Shown: positions 24,004 to 31,222 of the stretch, one piece after another
How the letters are laid out: every line of letters begins with the position of its first letter
Position numbering within the stretch: the first letter of the stretch is position 1
NCBI GenBank assembly: GCA_016867715.1
Contig: VGIW01000013.1
Location: 1 to 53,743 of the forward strand
DNA: 53,743 nt
Reading direction: 5' to 3'
Origin: Candidatus Eisenbacteria bacterium
Lineage (GTDB): Bacteria; Orphanbacterota; Orphanbacteria; Orphanbacterales; Orphanbacteraceae
Position numbers and translations under genes: made by a program
The notes under the pieces: generated by a model
What the model was told of the DNA's origin: nothing
Databases searched by the model: none
What the model saw: the letters and a program-made list of their open reading frames with translations, nothing else

Positions 24004-24260
24004 CCCCGCTCCTCCTCCATACGGGCGAGGATCTTCTCGAGCCGGCGCTGTCCGCGATCGACCACGAGAAGATGGATCCAGATCGCGGCCCACGTGAGAA
24101 CGAAAGCGGAGAAGAGGAAAGAGACGTTGACCGGCTTCCGCTCCGTGCGCCACTCGCGCGGAGGCTTCTCCGCAGGCGTCTCGGCCGGCGCGCCCGCAGC
24201 CGGAGAGAAGCACCAAAGAACGAGCAGGAAGAGCGCGAACCGCGCCGAACGACGGATCAT
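24000..24260 (-). CDS. ccmD: CcmD-like small membrane protein
   Basis: This 86-residue protein has an N-terminal signal-like segment (residues 7-24) and a second hydrophobic helix (FLFSAFVLTWAAIWIHLLVV, about residues 48-67), followed by a charged helix (QRRLEKILARMEEER). Position directly after ccmC with an ATGA overlap, one central helix and a charged C-terminal helix fit CcmD. CcmD assists release of haem-loaded CcmE from the CcmABC complex. It is longer than the Escherichia coli protein because of the extra N-terminal segment. Sequence conservation in this family is low, so the call rests mostly on context. Confidence 0.65.
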   Translation of the reverse strand: MIRRSARFALFLLVLWCFSPAAGAPAETPAEKPPREWRTERKPVNVSFLFSAFVLTWAAIWIHLLVVDRGQRRLEKILARMEEERG

Positions 24261-24958
24261 AGCGACCGTCTCCTTTCGTCGAGCAACGCCTCGGCGCGCC
24301 CCTCCGCCGCGCGGAGTCGCATGCGAAGGCGGAGAAGCACGACGAAGAGAAGGGTGAACACGGCGAGGGAGTAGAAAAACGCGGCGCGCATTCTCGGATC
24401 GAGACCCGATCCTTCTCCGCCCGCGAAGACGGGCGAAGGATGTTGCGTCCGCCACCAGCGAATCGAGAGATAGACGATCGGGACGTCGAGAAACCCGACG
24501 ATCCCGAGCACCGCGGAGAGGGTCGCCCGCCGCGCCGCATCCGGCACGTACGAACGGAGAAGGAGATAACCGATGTAGAGGAACCAGAGCACGAGCGTCG
24601 AGGTGAGGCGCGCGTCCCACGTCCACCAGATCCCCCACACCGGTTTCGCCCAGATCGGCCCGGTTGCGAGAACGAGCGTGCAGAAGAGAACGCCGACCGC
24701 CGCCGATGCTTCCGCGAGACGGTCGTACGAAGCGCGCCGCGAGGCGAGATACGCGATCGAGGCGGCGAACACGACGAAGAAGGCGAGGAACGCCACCCAC
24801 GCCGCGGGAACGTGGATGTAAAAGATCTTCTGGACGAGACCCATCGTCCGCTCAACGGGGGCGTGGTAGAAGATCAGGAAGAGGTTCAAGACCATCGCCG
24901 GGCCGACGAGGAGGATCAACCCGCGATCGATCCGGTTTCGGGCACCGTGCATGTTCAT
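24257..24958 (-). CDS. ccmC: Haem exporter/handling protein CcmC
   Basis: This 233-residue protein with six membrane helices carries the tryptophan-rich haem-handling motif WGIWWTWDARLTS and flanking His residues (FYIHVPAAW). CcmC presents haem to CcmE on the outer face of the inner membrane. The ATG overlaps the ccmB stop (ATGA). The order ccmA-ccmB-ccmC-ccmD is the classical one. Its length is typical for the family. Confidence 0.93.
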   Translation of the reverse strand: MNMHGARNRIDRGLILLVGPAMVLNLFLIFYHAPVERTMGLVQKIFYIHVPAAWVAFLAFFVVFAASIAYLASRRASYDRLAEASAAVGVLFCTLVLATGPIWAKPVWGIWWTWDARLTSTLVLWFLYIGYLLLRSYVPDAARRATLSAVLGIVGFLDVPIVYLSIRWWRTQHPSPVFAGGEGSGLDPRMRAAFFYSLAVFTLLFVVLLRLRMRLRAAEGRAEALLDERRRSL

Positions 24959-25623
24959 TCCTCCAACACGAAGCCGAACGTCAGGAAGGCGACGCTCGCG
25001 AAGATCGCGTCGAACGCGATCAGGATCTTGAGCGCGGCCGCGGGCGATTCCCCCCGGAAGATCGCCGCGGTCCCCTCGACCGCCGCGAGGAGCACCGGCA
25101 CGGCCACGGGGAAGAGGAGAACCGGGAGGATCACGCCCTTGAGGCGCGTGCGCGCCGTGACCGCGACGAGAAGGGTTCCGACCGCGCAGAAGCCGAACGT
25201 CCCCGCGAGGTTCAGGAGAAGCATCCGCGGGAGCATGGGAAGAATATCGACGTTGAAAAAGACGACGAAGAAAGGAAGCGTGAGAAGCTCCGCGAGGTAC
25301 ATGAAGAGCGTTCCGGCGAGAAGCTTCGCGACGTAGATGAGACCCCGATCCATCGGCGCGAGGAGAAGGCCCTCCATGCCGTCCATGTCGCGTTCGACCG
25401 CGTGCGTGTGCTCGAGGCCGATCGTCCCCGCGAAAGCGAACGCGATCCAGAGAAGACCGGGGGCGATGAGGCGCGTCTCCTCGCGGGTCGGCTCGAAGGC
25501 GAAGGCGAGAAGGAGAACCGAGAGGATCGAGAAGAGCGTCATCGAGAAGAGTCCCTGCCGCGTTCTGAGCTCGAGGAGGAGGTCTTTCGCGAGAAGCGCG
25601 CCGACGCGCGCGAGGCCGTCCAT
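24955..25623 (-). CDS. ccmB: CcmB, ABC transporter membrane subunit for cytochrome c maturation
   Basis: This 222-residue protein has six hydrophobic helices and family segments: AKDLLLELRTRQGLFSM, the conserved ERDMDGMEGLLLAPMDRG and LPVLLFPVAVPVLLAAVEGT. Together with CcmA it forms the ATPase that releases haem-loaded CcmE. The ATG at 25621-25623 shares one base with the ccmA stop (TGATG). A much longer open frame continues upstream across ccmA in another frame and is not coding. Confidence 0.92.
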   Translation of the reverse strand: MDGLARVGALLAKDLLLELRTRQGLFSMTLFSILSVLLLAFAFEPTREETRLIAPGLLWIAFAFAGTIGLEHTHAVERDMDGMEGLLLAPMDRGLIYVAKLLAGTLFMYLAELLTLPFFVVFFNVDILPMLPRMLLLNLAGTFGFCAVGTLLVAVTARTRLKGVILPVLLFPVAVPVLLAAVEGTAAIFRGESPAAALKILIAFDAIFASVAFLTFGFVLEE

Positions 25624-26342
25624 CACGATTCCTCCGCGAGGAGTTCCCGAACGCGGGGGGCGCGTTCCGAAGAGGAGAGCTTGCCGAGATCCATCTCCCC
25701 CGCGACCCGTCCTTTTCGAAGAAGAACCGCGCGGTCGGCGAGCGGAGCCGCGACCTCGAGATGGTGGCTCGAGAGAACGAGAGCCGCCCCCCGGGCGCGC
25801 GCGGAGGCGAGCCGATCCGCGAGCGCGCGCGCCGAATCGAGATCGAGCCCCGTGAACGGCTCGTCGAGAAGAAGCACGTCCGGATCGTGAAGAAAGACGC
25901 GCGCGAGGGCGAGTCGCTGCTTCATCCCGCGAGAGAAGCTCCGCGCCGGTTCGTCCCGCCACGACTCGAGGCCGACCTCGCGAAGCGCCGCGCGCACGCG
26001 CTCCGCACGATTCTCCACGCGGTAGAGTCGCGCGAAGAAGCCGAGGTTCTCCGATGCGGTGAGATCGCTGTAGAGCGCGAGACCGTGCGACAGGAACCCG
26101 ATCCTTCGGCGCACGTTCCCTTCGTTCGCGCGCGGCGAGCATCCGCAGATCGAAACCTCCCCCTCGTTCGCGAGAAGAAGCCCGGCGAGGATCCGAAGAA
26201 GCGTCGTCTTCCCCGCTCCGTTCGGCCCGACGAGAAGCACCGCCTCTCCGGCGCGCGCCTCGAGCGCCGCTCTGTCGAGCGCGCGGAGAAAGCCGAACCT
26301 CCGGACGATCCCCCGGCCGAGAATCGTCGGAGGGGAGATCAC
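25623..26342 (-). CDS. ccmA: CcmA, ABC transporter ATPase for cytochrome c maturation
   Basis: This 239-residue ATPase has Walker A GPNGAGKTT, a Q-loop region (IGFLSHGLALYSDLT), the signature FSRGMKQRLALAR, Walker B DVLLLDEPF, the D-loop and the switch His (SSHHLE). The FSRGMKQR form of the signature is typical of CcmA. It overlaps the start of ccmB by one base, and its own ATG overlaps the stop of the upstream gene (ATGA). Confidence 0.92.
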   Translation of the reverse strand: MISPPTILGRGIVRRFGFLRALDRAALEARAGEAVLLVGPNGAGKTTLLRILAGLLLANEGEVSICGCSPRANEGNVRRRIGFLSHGLALYSDLTASENLGFFARLYRVENRAERVRAALREVGLESWRDEPARSFSRGMKQRLALARVFLHDPDVLLLDEPFTGLDLDSARALADRLASARARGAALVLSSHHLEVAAPLADRAVLLRKGRVAGEMDLGKLSSSERAPRVRELLAEES

Positions 26343-27334
26343 CGAACTCTCCCCGAAGGAGCTCGGAGCGAGATGCCGAGCGCGGCGAGAAGAACGAACG
26401 CGAGAAGCGCGATGAGAGGAAGACGGATCTCGGCGAAGGGGGGCGCCCCGGTGAAGATACGCCCCTTGGGCATCGCGTCGGCAGCGGGCGCGGCCGGGGA
26501 TCCGCCGACCGCGCGGAAGACGATCCGATCGCCCGCCGCGATCGACTCCATTGTGAAGACGCCGGTCCCGCGCGCGCCGGTGTGGGCGGGAGAGATCCCT
26601 TCCCCCTCGATCCGCATGTCGGGGGGCGCGGCGATCAGGACGCGCGGAATCGCGTACGGCGCCCGCGCGTCGAACGCGAGCTCTCCCGGGTACGCAAGAT
26701 CGAAGCTCGCCGCAACCGCGGTCATCCCCGGTCTCATCGGGTAGTCGATCGCCGCCTCGTCCGGGCGCTCCGTCGGGATCGGATCGCGCCGCACCGGCAT
26801 GATCCCGCGCGAGGCGGCGAGGACGAGATCGGAGATGTCGCTCATCGGCGCGGGAAGAAACACGCGGAACGTTCCGCGCGCGCCGACCACTGTCCGCGGC
26901 GGAGCGGCTTCGTTCACGACGCGGAAGACCTCGTCGATCCGGATCCGACTCTCGACGAGCGAAAGATCGATCTCCATCTCATCCACTCGGATCCCGGAGA
27001 GCGCGCTCGTCGTGTCGTACACCTCGAAGACGATCGTCGTGTCCGCTCCCGAACGAAGATGAAAGCGGCTGTTGTAGACGATGCCGAGATAGGAGGCGTG
27101 TACGAGATACGGGTTTTCCTCGCCCGTCGGCAAACCGTCGAAACGGAAGCCGGACACCGCGTCGTCCGCCTCCCAGACGCCGCCTTTCTCGCCGAACGAG
27201 GCGAGCCGGAACTCGACCGGCCCCCGCAGCGGTCCTCCGGTCCCGTTCACGACCCGCCCGCGGACGACCCCGTCTTCCGAAGCCGCAAGCGCCGACGAGA
27301 CGAGAAGAAGCGACAGGAGAAGGATCCTACGCAT
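26339..27334 (-). CDS. Exported, C-terminally anchored protein of unknown function in the ccm operon
   Basis: This 331-residue protein is not assigned to a family. It has a signal peptide (residues 1-18), then a carboxypeptidase-regulatory-like beta-sandwich (VVRGRVVNGTGGPLRGPVEF, about 22-110). A second beta-rich domain spans about 120-285. A single helix (PLIALLAFVLLAALGISL) near residues 302-320 is followed by a short basic tail, so it is anchored with its bulk outside the cytoplasm. It contains no CxxC or CxxCH motif. Embedding with 4- and 8-base overlaps between the ccmI-like gene and ccmA argues for a role in cytochrome maturation, for example as an apocytochrome or haem-lyase partner. 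Confidence 0.7.
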   Translation of the reverse strand: MRRILLLSLLLVSSALAASEDGVVRGRVVNGTGGPLRGPVEFRLASFGEKGGVWEADDAVSGFRFDGLPTGEENPYLVHASYLGIVYNSRFHLRSGADTTIVFEVYDTTSALSGIRVDEMEIDLSLVESRIRIDEVFRVVNEAAPPRTVVGARGTFRVFLPAPMSDISDLVLAASRGIMPVRRDPIPTERPDEAAIDYPMRPGMTAVAASFDLAYPGELAFDARAPYAIPRVLIAAPPDMRIEGEGISPAHTGARGTGVFTMESIAAGDRIVFRAVGGSPAAPAADAMPKGRIFTGAPPFAEIRLPLIALLAFVLLAALGISLRAPSGRVR

Positions 27335-27608
27335 CGCTTCTCCCCTCCTCGCGGTCGATCGCGATGAGGACTTCCGCGGCTTCCCGTTTCATCCGTTCCC
27401 TTTCCGCCTCGTGGTCCGCTTCCGAGAGCTTGCCCATCTCCCGGTCGAAGTCGAGCTCGCGGATCGCGGCGAGAAGAACGCGCTTCCGCTCGCGAAGCGC
27501 GCAGATCCGGTCCTCTCGCTCCGCCCGCATCTCCGTGCCGCGGCGGAAGAGCGGCGGCAAGAGCGCGGCGACCACGAGCACCGGGAGCAACAAGAGGAGG
27601 ATGCTCAC
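27327..27608 (-). CDS. Small CcmI N-terminal-domain-like membrane protein
   Basis: This 93-residue protein has one N-terminal helix (SILLLLLPVLVVAALLPPLF) followed by a charged coiled coil. The segment containing IRELDFDREMGKLSEADHEA resembles the LxxDxxxGKLSExDY pattern in the N-terminal domain of CcmI/CycH, which guides apocytochrome c to the haem lyase. No TPR repeats follow, so only the membrane and leucine-zipper-like part is present. The GTG at 27606-27608 overlaps the ccmF stop (GTGA), and the gene overlaps the next one by 8 bases. Confidence 0.65.
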   Translation of the reverse strand: MSILLLLLPVLVVAALLPPLFRRGTEMRAEREDRICALRERKRVLLAAIRELDFDREMGKLSEADHEAERERMKREAAEVLIAIDREEGRSDA

Positions 27609-29611
27609 GGCGCGCCTCCCTCGCTCTCGCTCGCCTTCGGAATGGGCGGCCCCTCGCGTCTCATGGGGACGAGGCAGATGAGCCCACCGAGAACGAGAAC
27701 GATCCCCCCGACCCACACCCAGAGAACGAGCGGGTTCCGATAGACCTGAATCACCGCTCCTCCCTTCTCTCCCGTTGATGCATAAACGAGATAGATATCC
27801 TCCCGCACGGTCGAGTGGATCTCCACCTCCGTGCTCGGTTGCTCGCTCGCGTAGTAGAACCGCCTCTCCGGACGATAGACGCCCACCGGCCGCCCTCTCC
27901 GCTCCAGGACCACGCGCGCGCGCGCGAAATCGTAGTTCGGGGTCTCCCCCTCCTCGAGGTTCTCGACCCGGAGCGTGTAGCCGGCGATCGCCATCTCGCC
28001 TCCCGGGGAAAGCTCCTCCGCGCGGCTTCGATTGAACGAGGAACCGGCGAAGCCGACGAAGAGAAGGACGACCCCGAAGTGGACGACATAGCCTCCGTAA
28101 CGCCGGGGATTTCTGAGAAAGAGGTTTGCGAGCGCGCGGGGCCACGACTCGCCGAGCTGCCTCCTGCGGACGCGGCCCCCCCGATAGAACTCCATCAGGA
28201 TCGTGGTCGCCACGAAGACGGACAAACTGAAGCAAATGAGCGCATAGCGCGCGCGGACCGCGAGGAGAAAGAGGATGGTCCCCGCGGCGAGCATGAGCGC
28301 CGCCGGCCAAGCGAATGACCTTCGCAGGCTCGGCCACGACGTCCGCCTCCACGCCAAGAGAGGCGCGAAGCCGGTGAGGAAAAGCAGGAAGAGCCCGATC
28401 GGCACGTTGATCCGATTGAAGTAGGGCGGGCCGACCGATATCTGCTCGCCGCGAACCGCCTCCGAGAGGACGGGGAAGAGCGTCCCCCAAAGAACCGCGA
28501 AACAGGAGACGAGAAAGACGAGATTGTTGAAGAAGAAGCTCGACTCCCTCGATAGAACCGAATCGAGGGTCGCGTCGCTCCGGAGATATTCCCTTCGCAT
28601 CCAAATGAGCCCGAACGAGAAGACGACTCCGAGGGCGAGGAAGCCGACGAAGTAGTGTCCCACCGGGCTTTGGGCGAACGCGTGGACGGAGCTCACGATC
28701 CCGCTCCGCGTGAGAAACGTCCCGAAGACGCAGAGGAGATACGTCGTGACGACGAGCACGGCATTCCACACCTTGAGCATGCCGCGCTTCTCTTGAATGA
28801 TCACCGAATGCAGAAGGGCCGTCCCGGTGAGCCAAGGCATGAGCGAGGCGTTCTCGACCGGGTCCCACGCCCAGTAGCCGCCCCATCCGAGCTCGACGTA
28901 CGCCCACCGCGCGCCGAGGAGAATCCCGCCGCTCAGGAAGAGCCACGCGAAGAGAGTCCAGCGCCGCGTCGCGAGAAGCCAGCCCGCGCCGGGGGCGCGC
29001 GTCCAGAGGGCGGCGAGAGCGAATGCGAAGGGGACGACGAAGCCGACGAAACCGAGATAGAGAACCGGAGGATGGACGACCATCGCCGGATGCTGGAGGA
29101 GCGGATTCAGACCCCTCCCGTCGGGAGGCGCGTAGGGGATCGGCGTTCCCGCATGATCCATCACCAGCGGACGAAACGGGTTCGCCGCGAGGAGGTTCAT
29201 GTTCGTGAAGAAGAAGGCGGAGACAAGGAGAATCGCCGTCACGTAAGGCATGAGATCGCGATTCCGGTTCCGGTTCGACCAAAGGACCGCGATCCCGTAG
29301 AGAGAAAGCAGCCAGTTCCAGAAAAGGAGGGATCCCTCCTGACCGGCCCAGAGCGCGGTCACTTTGTAGAAGGTCGGAAGGTCGATGTTCGAATGGTTGG
29401 CGACGTAAGCGTTCGAGAAGTTGTCCTTGAGAAAGAGCACGACGAGGGAAAGAACGGACAGGGTCAAGAGGAGGAACGAGACGACGAGGCTCCGCTCCCC
29501 CGCCGAGACGAGACCTTCCCGCCGATTGTGCCCCCCGAGGAAGCTCGCGGCCGCGCCGAAGAGCGTGACGGGATAGAGGGTGATGAGCGCGAGGCTCCCC
29601 AGCTCGTTCAA
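27605..29611 (-). CDS. ccmF: Cytochrome c haem lyase subunit CcmF
   Basis: This protein of about 668 residues has some 14 membrane helices. CcmF motifs include WAGQEGSLLFWNW, the tryptophan-rich haem-handling GGYWAWDPVENASLMPWL and conserved His positions (HPPVLYLG, VHAFA, VVHFGVVLLF). It ligates haem from CcmE to apocytochromes. The TTG at 29609-29611 overlaps the ccmE stop (TTGA) and starts at NELGSLAL, the family start. An upstream in-frame ATG at 29674 would overlap ccmE by over 60 bases and adds only basic, non-conserved residues. Confidence 0.93.
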   Translation of the reverse strand: MNELGSLALITLYPVTLFGAAASFLGGHNRREGLVSAGERSLVVSFLLLTLSVLSLVVLFLKDNFSNAYVANHSNIDLPTFYKVTALWAGQEGSLLFWNWLLSLYGIAVLWSNRNRNRDLMPYVTAILLVSAFFFTNMNLLAANPFRPLVMDHAGTPIPYAPPDGRGLNPLLQHPAMVVHPPVLYLGFVGFVVPFAFALAALWTRAPGAGWLLATRRWTLFAWLFLSGGILLGARWAYVELGWGGYWAWDPVENASLMPWLTGTALLHSVIIQEKRGMLKVWNAVLVVTTYLLCVFGTFLTRSGIVSSVHAFAQSPVGHYFVGFLALGVVFSFGLIWMRREYLRSDATLDSVLSRESSFFFNNLVFLVSCFAVLWGTLFPVLSEAVRGEQISVGPPYFNRINVPIGLFLLFLTGFAPLLAWRRTSWPSLRRSFAWPAALMLAAGTILFLLAVRARYALICFSLSVFVATTILMEFYRGGRVRRRQLGESWPRALANLFLRNPRRYGGYVVHFGVVLLFVGFAGSSFNRSRAEELSPGGEMAIAGYTLRVENLEEGETPNYDFARARVVLERRGRPVGVYRPERRFYYASEQPSTEVEIHSTVREDIYLVYASTGEKGGAVIQVYRNPLVLWVWVGGIVLVLGGLICLVPMRREGPPIPKASESEGGAP

Positions 29612-30036
29612 GACCGGGAATCCCCCGCGCCGGCCGATTCGCCGCCGTATTCCGCCTCGTACTTCGAAGCGCATTTCGCCTGAATCTTCACGGCTTCAAG
29701 GGTTCCGTCGCTCGCCACCGTCCCTTCGACGACCGCCTGCGAACCGTCCTTGAAGGTGTCCGGCACGGGCGCTTCCCCGAGATACCGCACGGGGAGCGAG
29801 GCCTCGTTCTGCGTGAGCCGGAAATGAAGCCCGTCCTCTTTCCACACGATGCTCCCCGCCTCGACGTTTCCGCCGACTTTGAGGCGTTTCCCGGCGCTCG
29901 CCTCTCCCTCCTCGCGCAATTCCTCCACCGTGCGATAGTAGGCCTTCCCCTCGTCGAACCCGGTGAAGGCGAGCCAGAGGACCGCGGCAAGGACGATGCC
30001 CGTCCCGATCAGAAATCTCCCTCTCATGGGTCTCAT
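29608..30036 (-). CDS. ccmE: Haem chaperone CcmE, CxxxY variant
   Basis: This 142-residue protein has an N-terminal membrane anchor (residues 8-25) and an OB-fold domain (GKRLKVGGNVEAGSIVW, LHFRLTQNEASLPVRYLG, VVEGTV). Classical CcmE binds haem covalently through His in an HxxxY motif. Here the site reads C122-A-S-K-Y126, so Cys replaces His. CxxxY forms of CcmE are known from Desulfovibrio-type and archaeal Ccm systems and can handle haem. The gene is first in the nine-gene ccm operon. A weak promoter candidate (TGGAAG, 17 bases, TAGACT at 30074-30079) lies upstream. Confidence 0.92.
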   Translation of the reverse strand: MRPMRGRFLIGTGIVLAAVLWLAFTGFDEGKAYYRTVEELREEGEASAGKRLKVGGNVEAGSIVWKEDGLHFRLTQNEASLPVRYLGEAPVPDTFKDGSQAVVEGTVASDGTLEAVKIQAKCASKYEAEYGGESAGAGDSRS

Positions 30037-30124
30037 CGTTCTTCCGCTCCGCGCTGGGGGGATCCCTTTGGGAAGTCTAGCAAAGGAGAAGACGATCTTC
30101 CACCACCCACGGGGCGGGGCCGCG

Positions 30125-31117
30125 TCAACCGGAGACGAGCGCTTCTAGACCCGCGGTGACCGATCGCACCGCTTCCTCGAGGCTCCCCTCGACCGTGAGG
30201 CCCGCCGCCTTCGCGTGCCCGCCGCCGCCGAACGACGCGGCGAAACGGTGGAGCTCGACCTTCCCCGTGGAGCGGAGCGAGACGCGCACGCGGCCCTCCT
30301 CGACCTCCTTGAAGAGCGCGCACACCTCGACGCCGCGCACCGCCCGCAGGAGCTCGATGTAACCATCGGTGTCCTCGAAGTCGGCGCGCGCCTCCTCGAG
30401 CATCCGGCGCGTCACGCTCACCCAGAGGATCTTTCCGCCGCTCGTGCTTCCGAGCGCCGCGAACGCAAGCGGGAGGAGGCGGACGAACGCACCTCGCCGG
30501 TTCTCGAACGCGTCCCGGTACGCGCGCTCGGGCCGCACGCCGAGACCGACGAGCTCGGCCGCCGCGCGGAGAGCCCTCGCATCGGTGTTCGAGAAGCGGA
30601 AGGAGCCGGTGTCGACGAGGAGCGCCGCGTAGAGCGCCTCGGCGATCGGAAGGGAGATCGGCGCCCCGGTGTCGCGGATCAGCTCGTACACGAGGAGCCC
30701 CGCGGCCGCCGCCGTCTCGTCGATCACGGAGATCCGCGCGATCTCCGCGTCCGGAGCCCGGTGATGATCGATGCAGACGCGGATCGATTGGAATCGGCGC
30801 ACGGTGTCCGCGAAGGGTCCGAGCTGCGGCCAACTCGAGAGGTCGACGATGAAGATCGCCTCGATCCCCGCGAGAAGCTCGCCGGCTCGATCGGCATCGA
30901 AGAGAACGATCTCCCCCTTCGGGTCGAGAAAGCGGCAGTTCTCGGGGGTGGGGCTCGGGTTCACGATTCGAACCGATTTTCCCCGCTCGCGAAGAAAGCC
31001 CGCGAGAGCGACCTCGGAACCGATCGCGTCCCCCTCGGGGTTCACGTGGCTCGTGACGAGAAAGCTCGATTGTTCGTTGATCACCCGGCGGACCGGGCTC
31101 CAATCGATCGCGTTCAT
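30125..31117 (-). CDS. nrnA: DHH-family nanoRNase / pAp phosphatase (NrnA)
   Basis: This protein of about 330 residues combines a DHH domain (VTSHVNPEGDAIGSE, FIVDLSS, VCIDHHRAPDA) with a C-terminal DHHA1 domain (FGGGGHAKAAGLTV). NrnA degrades 2-5 nucleotide RNAs and dephosphorylates pAp. The first motif reads NPEGD where many relatives have PDGD, a conservative Asp-to-Glu change next to the metal-binding Asp. I use the ATG at 31115-31117; a GTG two codons upstream is in frame. A TATAAT box on the minus strand at 31170-31175 probably belongs to its promoter. Confidence 0.88.
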   Translation of the reverse strand: MNAIDWSPVRRVINEQSSFLVTSHVNPEGDAIGSEVALAGFLRERGKSVRIVNPSPTPENCRFLDPKGEIVLFDADRAGELLAGIEAIFIVDLSSWPQLGPFADTVRRFQSIRVCIDHHRAPDAEIARISVIDETAAAAGLLVYELIRDTGAPISLPIAEALYAALLVDTGSFRFSNTDARALRAAAELVGLGVRPERAYRDAFENRRGAFVRLLPLAFAALGSTSGGKILWVSVTRRMLEEARADFEDTDGYIELLRAVRGVEVCALFKEVEEGRVRVSLRSTGKVELHRFAASFGGGGHAKAAGLTVEGSLEEAVRSVTAGLEALVSG

Positions 31118-31169
31118 TCGCACTCCCGCGCGGCGGCGCCGATCCGAAGAGATCGAGCGAGCAGTCTGG

Positions 31170-31175
31170 ATTATA
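31170..31175 (-). promoter_or_regulatory. -10 box upstream of nrnA
   Basis: A perfect TATAAT on the minus strand sits 53 bases before the nrnA ATG. No good -35 hexamer is present at the usual spacing. The upstream gene ends only 47 bases further on. Confidence 0.4.
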
Positions 31176-31222
31176 CACGCGTTTTCGCCGCGAGTGCGCG
31201 CTCGTCCGGCCGCGACCCGCCT

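Noticed and set aside
24004-24855. Extension of the rhodanese protein to 726 residues
   Set aside because: The extension overlaps ccmD and ccmC in another frame and is Arg/Ser-rich without domains. The TTG at 24003 fits the operon overlap.
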